Positions 46,266-57,686 of a DNA stretch of 64,000 nucleotides are shown in pieces. This stretch comes from Spinacia oleracea (taxonomy: Eukaryota; Streptophyta; Magnoliopsida; Caryophyllales; Amaranthaceae). The notes under the pieces were generated by a model, which worked only from the letters and a program-made list of their open reading frames with translations, was not told where the DNA came from and ran no database searches. The DNA is taken from NCBI RefSeq assembly GCF_020520425.1, contig NC_079487.1, forward strand, positions 112,812,141-112,876,140. Direction: 5' to 3'. Every line of letters begins with the position of its first letter. Positions within the stretch are counted from its first letter, which is position 1. Both the position numbers and the translations under genes were made by a program.

Positions 46266-48153
46266 CTATGCCTCGACAAATTTCTTGACGTCCTTGAGCC
46301 ACCTTACGTACTCCTTGTTATCCTTCTCAATCATGTACTCGTGCAAGAAGTTAGTTGTGCTTGGCTTGACACCTCGAATCTCCAGATACTTGTGGAAGGC
46401 CTTTTGTAGATTTTCATCCAAATCACTATAAAATAGTAAGGAAAGTTTAACAGAGTAAATGCACTAGTCAGAAAAATAGAACATGAATGAATGCTCAATG
46501 TTTTCAAAATCACTGAATATAGAACAATGAATAAAGATACTTACAGGAAATCAGGACCCTCATACGCAAGTTCGTCTTCAGCTTCCGAATTTTTAAGCGA
46601 GAGACTGTTGATTGAGATTTCATCTGGATAAGCAGTGCAATCAAATTCCAACGACAGACCGTCTTTCTTGGAAACAACTACAAGAAGTGGTACACTTGAT
46701 TGGGAACTTGTCTCCCCCTCTTTACCATCCTCGTCTGCATCGTCGTCCTCATTGTCTTCCTCATCTTCCTCACCAGTTATAAGGCTGGGCATGGATACTT
46801 CCACTACAATGTTTTCACCCTCGTATTCTCTTGTCAAGGTCACAGTTTGTTCTCCAACATTGTCCTTAATTTCAAAAGGGAAGCCTTTGGGAACCTCTAC
46901 AGTCTGCAAATACAGGAAATGTTCAAACAACAGCCACATAAAATCCAGCTATCCACGAAAATTGCAAGAGACACATTATATATGAGTACCTTCATCAATT
47001 TGAAAATTTTATTAAAAGCCAGTCAACAATTTCAAGCATTTTCCAATAATCAATTTCCAATAAAACAGCATATCATGCAAAAGCAAAGAGATGAAAGTTC
47101 AACATACACCAAAAGCCAATGCGGCTTTAGGGGCGGATGAAATGATGGAGTACTTCCTTTCAAGTGCAAAACCAGCATACAAGATTTATCACACAAGGTA
47201 ACACCTAGAGAACAGTATCATCATGATTAAATTAAAACCAGGAAGCAAATAAAGCAACACATATGTTACATGTTTGAGGTTCCTGAAAAATCAATAAAAA
47301 TCATAAGTGCAAAACATTTTCAGCAACTTGTTTTAGAAATTTCCTATTTCCTTTTCCCCTTCATCCGAGATCAGCCATGGTATAAATGTGTCATCCATCT
47401 ATATTCACAATTTATCAACTCTAGATTTTAGGTATAAATGTGGCATCCATCTACATTCACAATTTATCAGCTCTAGATTTTAGGGTGAACAATATGTTAT
47501 AAGAAAAACTTTCACATCAGCATTTCAATAATTTCTGACTACAATTTCCTGCTGACATTTCAATCTACAGCATTTGTTAATTTATTGAAGACCAACAACA
47601 TAGAATAATAGCATAAACGAAGCACAAAATCACACAAATTGAAACAATAACAACAAAACATAGCAAAACAACTCCTTACACCCAAAAATTAAGTAAATCT
47701 TCTGGACAATTTACCCAATTTTTAATGTAACAAGCAGAAGCAAAAAAAAGATAAATTGAAGCAATTAAACCAAATCAAAAGAAACCCTAATAAAAAAACT
47801 TAACGAAATCCTCAGTTTAACAAACTCAAAAGAAACCCTGTTAATTAGATCAGGAGAAATAGGAGAAAGAGGACCTGATCGTTATCCTCAGACTCCTCGA
47901 CGACATCGATTTCGCTTTGAAGGACTTCAAGAAGCTTGGTGCTGGACGACGGAGATTTGGTGGCAACTTCGGAGGAGAAGTTGCGGGTGGAAGAGCATGC
48001 GGCAGAGCGGACAAACTGGGGAGAGAGAGACGCGCGTTTGATGACGGAGGCTATGGCGGCGGAAGATTGGAAGTTTCTCTGCAATCCGATGAGACGAGAA
48101 GCGAGTGGGGCCGCCTTTCGTGCGGATCTTTGGAAAATTGCAGAGAACGCCAT
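46266..48153 (-). CDS. Mitochondrial glycoprotein family protein (MAM33/p32), 3 exons
   Basis: A 265 aa precursor of the MAM33/p32 (gC1qBP-like) family, small acidic mitochondrial-matrix proteins that form doughnut-shaped trimers and act in organelle ribosome or respiratory function. Exons on the minus strand: 48153-47875, 46913-46555 and 46425-46266. All joins are GT-AG and in frame. The first 60 residues are Arg/Ser/Ala-rich with almost no acids, a mitochondrial presequence probably cut near RNFSS. The p32 fold follows from about 75. An acidic loop (GEEDEEDNEDDDADEDGKEG, about 137-156) and the C-terminal helix FLHEYMIEKDNKEYVRWLKD are family hallmarks. The start is the only ATG giving a presequence. 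It converges on P5CS. The exact role is not determined. Confidence 0.93.
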
Positions 48154-48186
48154 TGATGAATTCGGAGAGAGATGGAGGAATCTGGT

Positions 48187-48196
48187 TTTAGGGTTT
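48187..48196 (-). promoter_or_regulatory. Telo-box (AAACCCTAA) in the MAM33-gene leader
   Basis: On the minus strand the sequence reads AAACCCTAAA, about 35 bp upstream of the ATG. A second copy lies at 48238-48248. Telo-boxes are common in plant promoters of translation and mitochondrial biogenesis genes. Confidence 0.55.
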
Positions 48197-48237
48197 AAGG
48201 AAAATGATGAGTGATTGTATTTTGCTGAAATGAAGAG

Positions 48238-48248
48238 GTTTAGGGTTT
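48238..48248 (-). promoter_or_regulatory. Second telo-box upstream of the MAM33 gene
   Basis: On the minus strand the sequence reads AAACCCTAAAC, about 85 bp before the start codon. Paired telo-boxes strengthen the case that this is promoter sequence. Confidence 0.5.
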
Positions 48249-48353
48249 AAGAAGCTCGGTGGATAAAGGGTAATATAGTCATTTCAGTATTTCAGAGGCG
48301 GTCATTCAGTCATTCAGGGGGCTAGATTAAAATGAAATGCTCTATATGTTCAA

Positions 48354-48785
48354 CTAGATTAGGTCCCGTGCATATTTGAAAATTTTAATTGAATTATTTA
48401 TCCAATCTATTGCGTAATTAATAATCTCGAATGTACTCATTTTATCATATTTTAACTTACTACGTATTATATATTTTATATGTTTAATATAATGATCTAA
48501 CTAAAATATTTGATATATTTAATATGCTAATTTGGCCAAAACATTGAGTAAGAATATTTTCTATTACTGATATGACAGTTTGACTAAAATATTACCAAAA
48601 TTTTAATAATGGCATAATCCATAATCCTATATTTTGTTTTCATATATAAACAATTATACAAAAGGAGAGAAAAAAAAAAAAAAAAGTAAATATGTCTTCT
48701 TAAGAAGAAGTTTTTGGCGGGAAAATTTTTCACCAGGAAGTGACATGTATCATTCCTGGTGTCTCTTTTAGTATATAGTAATAGA
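48354..48785 (-). mobile_element. Non-autonomous Helitron (432 bp) upstream of the MAM33 gene
   Basis: On the minus strand it starts TCTATTACTATATACTAAAA (at 48785), followed by GAGACACCAGGAATG, and ends CTAG (48354-48357). It lies between A and T. The 5' end is a strong Helitron signature. The 3' hairpin is weak: only GGTCCCGTGCA-like remnants are seen. No coding capacity. Confidence 0.78.
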
Positions 48786-49119
48786 TACAAATTCATTTTA
48801 TCAACTCATATGCATATTTTACACTCAACTCTTAATAAAGTAAATTTTAGCTCTGGACAATAAAAAAAAAGTACGACGAGAGTATTACACTTAACATTTA
48901 ACACTTAACACTAAAGGGTTTGTATCCCTCAAAAAAAAAAAAAACTGAGGGTCTGTTTGGCAATTGTATCTTTGTATTTTTTTTTTTTAAAATTATTATT
49001 ATTGAATTTTGGCTTTTTAATGTGGTCAAACAACCAGAAAATTTGTTTGGTAATTGATTATTTGGTTGGCTGAAAATTCAGTTTATCCGTCAAAAATGAA
49101 AAGCTAATGTTACTAGCAT
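48786..49119. other. Intergenic stretch with possible decayed MITE
   Basis: Contains GGGTCTGTTTGGCAATTG (48950-48967), like the end of a hAT-type MITE, and related words (TTTGTTTGGTAATTG near 49042). A matching far end is not clear. Confidence 0.4.
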
Positions 49120-49864
49120 TTAAGGGTTGACATGCACAATACTGCCAGGTTACGATTTCAATTTTGGTCACAGAGAATGAAAGAGGCCTGGATATGTACG
49201 GGAGACTGCCCTTCCAAGCTTCTTTTTTCAAGAGTCAGGAAACGACAAGTTTCTAATTCTATTCTCAAGTTACGAAATAATTTAGGGCAGATGAAAGAAG
49301 GCCAAGATGAAGTGGAAGATATTCTTGTTTCAAATTTAAGATCAGTTTATTTGGCTAATATCCCTCTCCTTGTGGATTCAGAGATCGAAAATGTTCTTCG
49401 AGAAATGGCTCTTCCTCATCTATCAGAGTTGGAAATTGAATATCTCCTTAGGCCTTTCTCGGATTTTGAAATCAAGACAGCCATGTTTGCAATAAAAGGT
49501 TCTACTTTTCCTGGTTCTGATGGAATTTATGTGAATTTCTATAAACAACATTAGAAAGTTGTAGGGAATTCGGTAATAGATGGTATCCAACAATTTTTAT
49601 CCATTGGTTTCTTACTGAAACAATGGAATCAAACCTTATGGTTATGTTTCCTAAGGTTTTTTCTCCAGAAGAAGCTTCCCATCAGCGTCCGATGAGTTTG
49701 CGCAACACTATTTACAAGTGTGCTTCTATATAAGTGTTTAGTAATCGTCTCAAAGTGGTGTTTCCTTCATTGATTGATGAATCATATCTCAACCTGCGTT
49801 TATTCTTGGAAGGTATATGTCGGACAATGTCCTTCTTAGTCATGAGTTATTAACTTTCATAAAT
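49120..49864 (+). pseudogene. LINE (non-LTR) ORF2 fragment, part 1
   Basis: The frame from 49132 encodes the linker/RT-entry part of a plant L1-type LINE. It has RLRFQFWSQRMKEAWICTGD-like sequence, then LLRPFSDFEIKTAMFAIKG and FPGSDGIYVNFYKQH (the PGPDG-type RT motif), then an in-frame stop at 49552. Further LINE-like sequence in shifted frames (ILGRYMSDNVLLSHELLTF, near 49805-49858) runs up to the insertion point of the LTR element at 49865. Multiple stops and frameshifts show it is dead. It continues at 60467 after the insertion. Confidence 0.85.
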
Positions 49865-52637
49865 TGTAACACCCCGACAATTCTCTCTTTTCTAAAATAA
49901 TCTTTTAATATAAAACGTAGAGAATTATCAAGGCATTATCGCCCGTGTGAAAACGTAACGGCTTATTCAGAATTTTGCAGCGGAAAACATAAAACTAACT
50001 TTTAGGTTCATAAATAATCGATTACATATTAAGTCCAAAACCAATTAACGGAAATAAGGAAATACGAATAGTACGACAAATTTCAAATCCAAATTAACAA
50101 ACCAAATCATTTAACAAAACAAATCTAACTACAAGCTCTCTAATCCCGATCCCAATGATGCATCATCTTCAAACCTGTAGATGGGCAACGCTTATTGATC
50201 CTTAGAGACTGCTCACCAAAGATGGTTCATCACAGGATCAATAAAGCATAGCCATGATCAACACACACCAACAAAGCACGTAATCAGCAAAGCTGAGTAC
50301 TACATACTAAAACAATAATAATCCTAACATGATACTATTAAACGAACAACCCTAACATGATACTAATGAACATAAATAAGGGCAGACAAAACATGATAAT
50401 TTGACGACCATACTTGACTAGACTAGGCTAGACTTATAACAATAATATTATTTTAGTTGAAATAGACAATGGACCGAGTTGTCCGTCCAACAGTCTTCAC
50501 TAAGGAAGACGAGGTACGGGCGCGACTCCGTAACCTCACTGACCTGCGATATCGAGGAACGTTTGAATAAAAATAGAACACGGTGATCAATCCGGTCCCA
50601 GAAAAGGCCATGGGCTACCACCATGAACCCCAACTCCTGTTTGTTCGTCACTTTAGACGTGCACAGTCTAAAGCTATTGCTACCCAGTTTCACTTTACAT
50701 GATTTACAAATTGAGACTCTGTTATGACTCAACAATCACATAAGGCATACAATCCACATTTGTTCACAACTGTTTTTATCTTGGAATTAAGTAAGTGGTC
50801 ATAAAAGCATCAATCAAGACTCATTCCAATTTATCCAACCTTTCCTTTAACCATGATCAACCCCTGTATATGGGTGTAAAGTTTCAACTTACTAAACAAG
50901 GTCCACCGCCCTCATAAAGTAGTGAAAGCTAAAAAGGAACAACGATCGATCAATCCAAACCAACATATATAGAATAGTCTAGTGTTCCCAACCAACATGT
51001 TTGTATCAATCATCCATACTAACATGTTATAATTCTCATAATGCAATATAAGTTCAATTTGTCCGTCCAACAGTATTAAACATGCAATTTCAACATAACC
51101 AAGTTCGTCAATAATATCAACATCACCAAGTTCAACAATAATATCAACATAACCAAGTTCATCAACAATTTCAACATGGTTTCAACAAATAGCACGCATT
51201 CCAAGCACACAGGTATGTACGTACCTTGTGTAAACAAAATGCGAGACCACTTTAATAATTCAAAAGTCGCCTACGGAGAATTCTCCACCTAACAACAACC
51301 AATATAGACTCATATCAATTCACATTGAATTTTCAGCAACATTGGGGAGCTTCAAATCCCTCCTAAACATAATTAGAACATTTCCCAATATCGAAACTTG
51401 AACATTTGGTTTCCTAGCATCATAATTATTATATTAATTATTGAAATTCGTTGAAAACTCTTCAAAGCATCATACTTTAAATTTCCAGCAATATAACTAA
51501 TTCCAAACTACTCCAAAACATCATTAACATGTTTGAAATCATAAAAACAATAACTTTCATAATTTATAATCATCCTATTATGATTTTAAAACTATTAAAA
51601 CCTTAAAAATTCATGCTTTAATAATTAAAATTCTTATTTCAATCCAATTATATAATCTGAAAATTAAATCAGTTTATAATATCAACATATAATTTGAATT
51701 CTAAATATAAATTCTCAAAACTAATAATTTAAATCAAGAAAACGCTAATTAAATTATTAAAACATAAATATTACATTAATTACATAAAAGGGTAAAGGAT
51801 TAACCAAAAAAAGAGAGGAGAGGGGAGCTGCTGGCCGGCAGGCAGGGCGGCGCGGCAACAGAACTGGGCGGCGACGCTGGTCGGAGGAGTGCGGCGGAAG
51901 GTGTCGGCGTCCGCGCGGTGGTTGTTGGTGGTGCTGTGCAAGAAAACGATTAAGGAGGGCAACGAAAGGGGAGAATGAAGCAAGAGGTGAGAGGAAGGAG
52001 GTGCTTTACCGGCGGCGAAAAATTGTTATGGGCGCGGCTGGTGGCGCGATGGTGGTTGCTGCGAACGAAACTGCGAGTGAGGAGGAGGGATGAAACAACA
52101 GAGAAAGAAATAAGGGAGAAGGAGAAGAGAAGGAGGAAGGAGGTCGAAACCTTACCAGTGGCGACGGGTGATGGTGGTCCGACGGCGAGGGAGGCTGCAG
52201 CAACGAAAGTGAAGGCGGGAGAGAGGAACGACAGTGAGGAGGGTGTTTGATGATGTACGTGATTTTGAAGGAGGATGGAAGGGTTTTGGTTTGCCTTGTT
52301 TCCACGTGAATTTGAAAAGAGAAAGGGAGTATTGGTTTGGGTTTTGTTTTTATTTTTGGTTTGGGCTTTTCCCACTTGGGCTAGGAGTAGGATTTAAGTT
52401 GTTAGAATCCAAATTTCTAATTTCAATCGAACGTGTTTTTGTAAAACGAATTCGTTTCAATGTAAAGTTCTAAAATTATTTTGATTTCCTAAATCGTTAA
52501 AGAATTTAAAATGTAATTAACTAAAATAAATATACGTTAATTATATATTTATTATTAAAATTCGTAAATTCTATTAAAATATAAATAACTATACGTTAAA
52601 ATATATTAATAAAATCTATAAATTTATGGGGATTACA
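49865..52637 (-). repeat. 3' LTR (left copy) of the 10.6 kb element
   Basis: 2773 bp. Contains a strongly GC-rich, strand-skewed part (51815-52250; pyrimidine-rich in the element's sense), matching in position the C-rich leader of the solo LTRs at 1215 and 3373. Frames translated from it are low-complexity and not treated as genes. Confidence 0.93.
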
Positions 52638-53503
52638 ATCTACCCCTCTTAAAAGAAGTTTAGGCCCGAAACTTGACACGAAAATTCACCCATTTCTCAA
52701 AGGTTTTCAACTTATTCTTACTGGAGAAGTACTCTGTGCCACTCTTGTGCACTCTTTTGCCAACTAAAAGTTACTTGTAATATTCAAGAACACGTTTTCT
52801 TATGCGGAGAATCTATTTGTTTTGCATCAACTTGTAAAATTTGCTAAAATAAGCAATAAAATGCATAAAAATTCCATAAAATAGGTAAAAAGCGCGAATT
52901 TCTATCGCATTCTACCCCCCTTAAAGAAAACGAGTTACGCCCTCGTAACTCACCTCAGGGAATAGCTGACCAAAATTCTCTTTCGACGAATTCTATCCTC
53001 AAAATTCCAATTTCACGAAAACTACTCACTTTAGACTTTTCACAACAGATGACGAAACAAAAGAACAAGTCACCACGAATTAATTATTGCTTAACTTGCG
53101 CGGAGTTAATAGAAAAGTACCAGAATCTATATCGGAAGATCGTTCATCCTCATTCTGATTCATCATGTATAACTTTCCTGGAGCCTTATCCGGGTTGTTG
53201 TTATCATTTGCAGGCTTATTATAGTTCTCTTGATTGTTTTGTGCCCCTCCAGGCTTTGAATTTTGACCTCCAGACTGGTTAAACCTCACTTGGTTTCCAC
53301 CTCCATTACTATTTTGTTCCTTTCTGTGCTTAGTGAAGCACTCATACTCCCTATGTCCCCTTTTCTGACAATAGTTGCAGGTCACTAATTCTCCTTTGCA
53401 GTTCTTACCAGGGTGATTGTTACTGCACATCTTGCAATGATGCACTCTCTCAGATTGGTTCGAGTTGTTGTGGTGCCGCTGATTGCTTCTTCCTTGAAAA
53501 TTT

Positions 53504-54893
53504 TGTTAGGTAATTATGATACATATGATATTACATAAATCATGCGGAAACAACCATTAACCCAGGAATACATATTATTTACACATAATCATATAGCATA
53601 ATTTAGATGCATACTCTTTGTTGCGTGCCTTCCCTAGCTGCGCCCGAACCGAACAAGAACAAGTCTTTAGGACTCCAAGTGTCGTCCCTCCGTAGATAGT
53701 CCACAGCACGTCCGGATCCGCCTTAAGATTGACCAACTAGAATCACCCTTAAGGTACTAGAATTTTCGGCACTATTGAGCAAGGAATGTGGCTGAATTTT
53801 TCTCTCAAAACTCACTTTGAATACTTGAATTAATCTCTGAAAATATGTGACCCTAGGCACGTATTTATAGAGTTATGGAAAAGGGAATTGTAATCCTAGT
53901 AGGACACGAATTAATTAAACTTAGAATCCTACAAGAACTCTAATTAATTAATTTATCCTTTTAGGAATAGGAATTTAATCATATACTAACTCTAATAGTT
54001 TTAGGAATCATGCATGAACACAAACTCACACACACACGGCATCCACAAGGGCCGCCCATGCGCGTGCGTGCGAGCAGCAGCCCACGCAGCGAGGCCCACG
54101 CAGCCGTGGCCTTGGCGCGCGCTGGGCCTGCCTTGCGGTAGGCCTGGGCGCTGCCTTGGCTGGGCTTGTGGCGCGCGTTTGGCTTGCTGGGCGATGGCCC
54201 GGCTTCGTGCTGGGCCTTCGTCCGGCAGGCCTCGTCCGATGCTAATTCGTACGATACGCTTCCGATTAAATTCCCGGTTCCGGAATTCATTTCCGATACG
54301 AACAATATTTAATATTTCCGATTCCGGAATCAATTTCCGTTTTGAACAAATATTTAATATTTCCGTTTCCGGAATTATTTTCCGATTCCGATAATATTTC
54401 CGATTCTGACAATATTTCCGTTTCCGGCAATATTTCCGATTCTGGTAATATTTCCATTTCCGATAATATTTTCCGATACGTACCATGTTTCCGTTTCCGG
54501 CAACATCTACGACTTGGATAATATTTATATTTCCGATACGATCCATATTTCCGTTTCCGGCAATATCATCGTTTCCGGAGTATTCATTTCTTGCCTGTGA
54601 CGATCTCAGCTCCCACTGAAACCAAGATCCGTCGATTCCGAATATCCATAGATGGAGTATCTAATGCCATTAAATACTTGATCCGTTTACGTACTATTTG
54701 TGTGACCCTACGGGTTCAGTCAAGAGTAAGCTGTGGATTAATATCATTAATTCCACTTGAACTGAAGCGGCCTCTAGCTAGGCATTCAGCTCACTTGATC
54801 TCACTGAATTATTAACTTGTTAATTAATACTGAACCGCATTTATTAGACTTAACATAGAATGCATACTTGGACCAAGGGCATTATTTCCTTCA
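53504..54893 (-). mobile_element. Solo LTR (1390 bp) inside gag of the 10.6 kb element
   Basis: On the plus strand it starts TGTTAGG and ends CCTTCA, with the exact TSD AATTT (53499-53503 and 54894-54898). On the minus strand there is a TATA box, CTATAAATACG (near 53860-53870), which sets the orientation. The GC-rich stretch 54040-54240 and the array of TTTCCG words at 54255-54585 lie in its promoter-side (U3) half. It has no partner LTR or coding region. The family looks Ty1/Copia-like, by layout only. Confidence 0.88.
54255..54585. repeat. Irregular array of TTTCCGTTTCCGGCAATA-type words
   Basis: About 20 short units built on TTTCCG, ATTCCGG and TTCCGATAC recur at 15-25 bp spacing within the solo LTR. 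The unit order is irregular. Translation on the minus strand gives a meaningless Arg/Lys/Tyr repeat. Confidence 0.85.
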
Positions 54894-56294
54894 AATTTCC
54901 ATTTCCACTCTCATTCCGATTCACGTTTCTATTCTTCTTGAAATTCCCTCGGTTTTTCCCAACATCAAACTCTTTTCTTTTCTCCCCCAACAACATTTTT
55001 CTTGTCCCTTCTAGACTGTAAACCATGAATATGGGCGGTTCTCTCATACACATTCTCTAAAGGTGTAAAGGTTTCTCCACCTAATCCCAACTGGATCTCA
55101 TCGGTCAACCCTTGCTCAAACATCTGAGCCTTTATCTCCTCTGTGGCTACAACCTCAGGTGCAAACTTTGACAGCGCTATAAATTTGCTATAATATTCAG
55201 CGATGGTCATACTCCCCATCCCAAGGTTTATGAATTCCTGCGCTTTTCGTTTTGTTATAAAAGGAGGATAAAACTTTTCCCTCAATGCAATAACAAATGA
55301 GTCCCAATTAAATCCCTCGGCAGTACTTAGCCTAGTTTCATTCTCTCTCCACCACATATCGGCTTCATCTTTTAGGTAAAGGACAGCTTGACCTACTCTC
55401 ATACTCATAGGGCAACTCACAGCCTCAAACAGTTTCTCAAACTCCCTAATCCAATTTTCTAAGGAGGTAGGGTCTGATTGCCCCTTGAAGTATGGTGGTT
55501 TAACCCTAGCAAGTCTTTCAAACATTTCCCCTGCAGAATTGGGGCGCTCAGTTCTTTCCTGAGTCAGCTTTTCCGCCAAGAGGCGAATAGCAACGGCTAG
55601 ATCATTGTTGTTGTCCATTCTAGAACGCGACCTGCAATTAGTATACTCTACTTTAGGTTCGAAACATCACCTATACGTCATCCCATACAATTCAATACTT
55701 GAATTGACCATAAAGATCGCCTCAACCAACAATGTTCACATTAATACACATCATTTATGAAGGCACGACAATCGTTTACGAAGGTGCAACGATCGTCTAC
55801 AAGATACAATAATCATTGAAAAATAATCATCCTCAATAATTCACGAAAGACATTCACACACTGCACATAAGGCATAACATTTTGAATCATATGGGTCATG
55901 AGGGTCTAGATTGGCCCTCATTTCCTTTATGTACTCAAATCATTTAATATTATTGTGGAAATTAAATTGATCCACAATTCACACTGAGTATGCAACCAAT
56001 AGAAAAATTAATCCATGACGTGTTACCTAAAGGTTGGGGTATTATGGAATCCTCAAAATAGAATAAAGAACAATTCCTTGAAAACTTTATCTTTTATTGC
56101 TAACTCCATAAAGGTTTATTACATCCTTCAAAATAATAAAGAACATTTCAAACTTCAATAAACTATAACCTTAAACTGTTGTAGCTTTGCTACTTATTCT
56201 TTAAAACATAAAAGAGCTAATTAACTATTTATGACTTCAAAATATTTGTGGCCTCTTGCCTATCCATCGCTCCTGAAAGCTTTCGGAGTGAACT

Positions 56295-57083
56295 TTAGAT
56301 CTCAAGATCATCGAACTCTTCTTCAGGGTCTTCATCGGTGTCTTCCTCAGGGTTTGCATCTTCTTCCATGTCTTCATCTTGATTAGGCTCACTTGCCATC
56401 TCCTGTTCACTTTCGAGCTCTTCATCTGAATCACTAGAAATCTCAATGGTTGGCTCATGGGCCGCTGGGTTAGGATTCTCTGCCTCAACATCTACATTCT
56501 CATTCTCCACAGCTACATCATTTTCCTCTAGGTCATTATTTACACTTACTCCCATAGGTTCTTCTGTAACTGCATCTCCAACATGACTCCCTACGATTTT
56601 ACCGTCTCTAAACCCACTTTCTGCCGCCTCAATAATGGTGGTCAGAATTTCTGAATCATATTTCCATCTACCATCCCAAGTCCCATACTTAGCCAAGTTT
56701 GGAGTTCCATTATCAGAATGCATGTCTTTAAACTTTTCCTTGAGTTCTAGGTATGGAAATTTGTTAGGTAAGCAATTAATGATAGTGGCTGCTATGGTAT
56801 CCTTTCTCATTAAGATAGGTTGCCCTTGAACTTTAGCATGATATTCACATCCAAACACAATTTTCTTCACGTAAATGTCACTGGTTTCTATATCAAGTTT
56901 CTCGAAAGATCCTATGTTGGTATACTTGGAAAGAAACATTTTATTCCTGAAATAAACAATTACATGTCTCACTAACGATTTTCCAACCAAATCATAAACA
57001 AAGTTCAATAATGCAACAAGTTTGGTGGAAGCAAACAATTCTTTATGCACATTTAAATGTAACATTAAACAATTAACACACAC
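56295..57083 (-). CDS. Acidic extra ORF (262 aa) between 5' LTR and gag
   Basis: The frame opens at a Met shortly before HLNVHKELFASTKLVALLNF. It has a mixed globular N-terminal half (about residues 15-165, with KYGTWDGRWKYDSEILTT and EAAESGF near 135-160). The C-terminal third (about 180-262) is extremely acidic, full of Glu/Asp with almost no Lys/Arg. It lies 600 bp inside the 5' LTR and 680 bp before gag, on the element's sense strand. Ordinary chromoviruses have no ORF here; Ogre-type elements do carry an ORF1 before gag, but I see no clear similarity. It may be a captured host segment. No family recognised. The frame is intact even though gag is broken. Confidence 0.55.
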   Translation of the reverse strand: MCVNCLMLHLNVHKELFASTKLVALLNFVYDLVGKSLVRHVIVYFRNKMFLSKYTNIGSFEKLDIETSDIYVKKIVFGCEYHAKVQGQPILMRKDTIAATIINCLPNKFPYLELKEKFKDMHSDNGTPNLAKYGTWDGRWKYDSEILTTIIEAAESGFRDGKIVGSHVGDAVTEEPMGVSVNNDLEENDVAVENENVDVEAENPNPAAHEPTIEISSDSDEELESEQEMASEPNQDEDMEEDANPEEDTDEDPEEEFDDLEI

Positions 57084-57669
57084 ACGTACATAACAATCAA
57101 TTTCTTATGCTAGCATTGACTAGCTACTAATGCACATATAATTCTATCTTATATGCCCTCCTTATACTACCCATCTCTCATAAACTAAAGCATTAAAATA
57201 GTTTAAATAACATGGTAAAAGGACGATAATATAATAAAATTATAACATAGAATAAAAATATAAAATAAGTAAAGTAAAATAAATTAAGGAAATGCGTAGC
57301 GAATAAATTCGAAAATAAAGTTATTAATTCGAAAAACATTTATATTTCCTAAATAACGAATTCTAACTCTTGAAACAACTTTTAAAAAAAATTGAACTTC
57401 TAAAAAAATTGTACTCATTTTTTTTTTTTAGTAATAAATAATAAGAAAAAGAATAAAAATTTCGAAAGTCACTTTAATTCGAATAAGTAATTTGATTTCG
57501 AACTTAAATAAAAAAATTTATATACTTTCAAACAAGATAAAAGGAAATCGGCCCCCCAAAAAAAGTACCAATTTTTGAACACTATAATACGTAGAAACTC
57601 GATTTTTAAGAAATTTATTTTAAATAACTAGATAGTTAGGCGCCTAAAATTTATTAATGTAATACCTTA

Positions 57670-57683
57670 GCTTCTAGATACCA
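57670..57683 (-). other. Primer-binding site of the 10.6 kb element
   Basis: On the minus strand, three bases after the 5' LTR, the sequence reads TGGTATCTAGAAGC. The first seven bases match the 3' end of plant initiator tRNA-Met, and the rest matches only partly. Confidence 0.5.
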
Positions 57684-57686
57684 CTT

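Larger units (their letters stand above)
53080..55618 (-). pseudogene. gag of the 10.6 kb element, broken
   Basis: The capsid part (55618-54965, 217 codons) starts MDNNNDLAVAIRLLAEKL and has VKPPYFKGQSDPTSLENWI, FEKLFEAV, LKDEADMWWREN and FVIALREKFYPPF, the Ty3/Gypsy retrotransposon gag pattern. It ends at a stop after GGEKKRV; the neighbouring frame continues EFDVGKNRGNFKKNRN, which indicates a frameshift. A solo LTR (53504-54893) then interrupts it. Beyond it (53445-53080) are two CCHC knuckles, CKMCSNNHPGKNC and CNYCQKRGHREYEC, then a Gly/Asn-rich linker and KLYMMNQNEDE...DIDSGTFLL. That resembles the chromovirus gag-protease junction, after which the frame stops. Pol was therefore deleted here. 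Confidence 0.85.

Noticed and set aside
46635-47140. Plus-strand frames opposite the MAM33 gene
   Set aside because: Shadows of the minus-strand exon 2 and its acidic codon repeats. No splice or homology support.
51780-52473. Frames of 80-141 codons on both strands, repeated at 59603-60296
   Set aside because: They lie in the GC-rich part of the LTRs of the 10.6 kb element. Low-complexity Arg/Glu or Ser/Pro, explained by the LTR pair.
53979-54546. Minus-strand frames of 108 and 181 codons
   Set aside because: They translate the GC-rich part and the TTTCCG array of the solo LTR. The Arg/Lys/Tyr repeat is an artefact.
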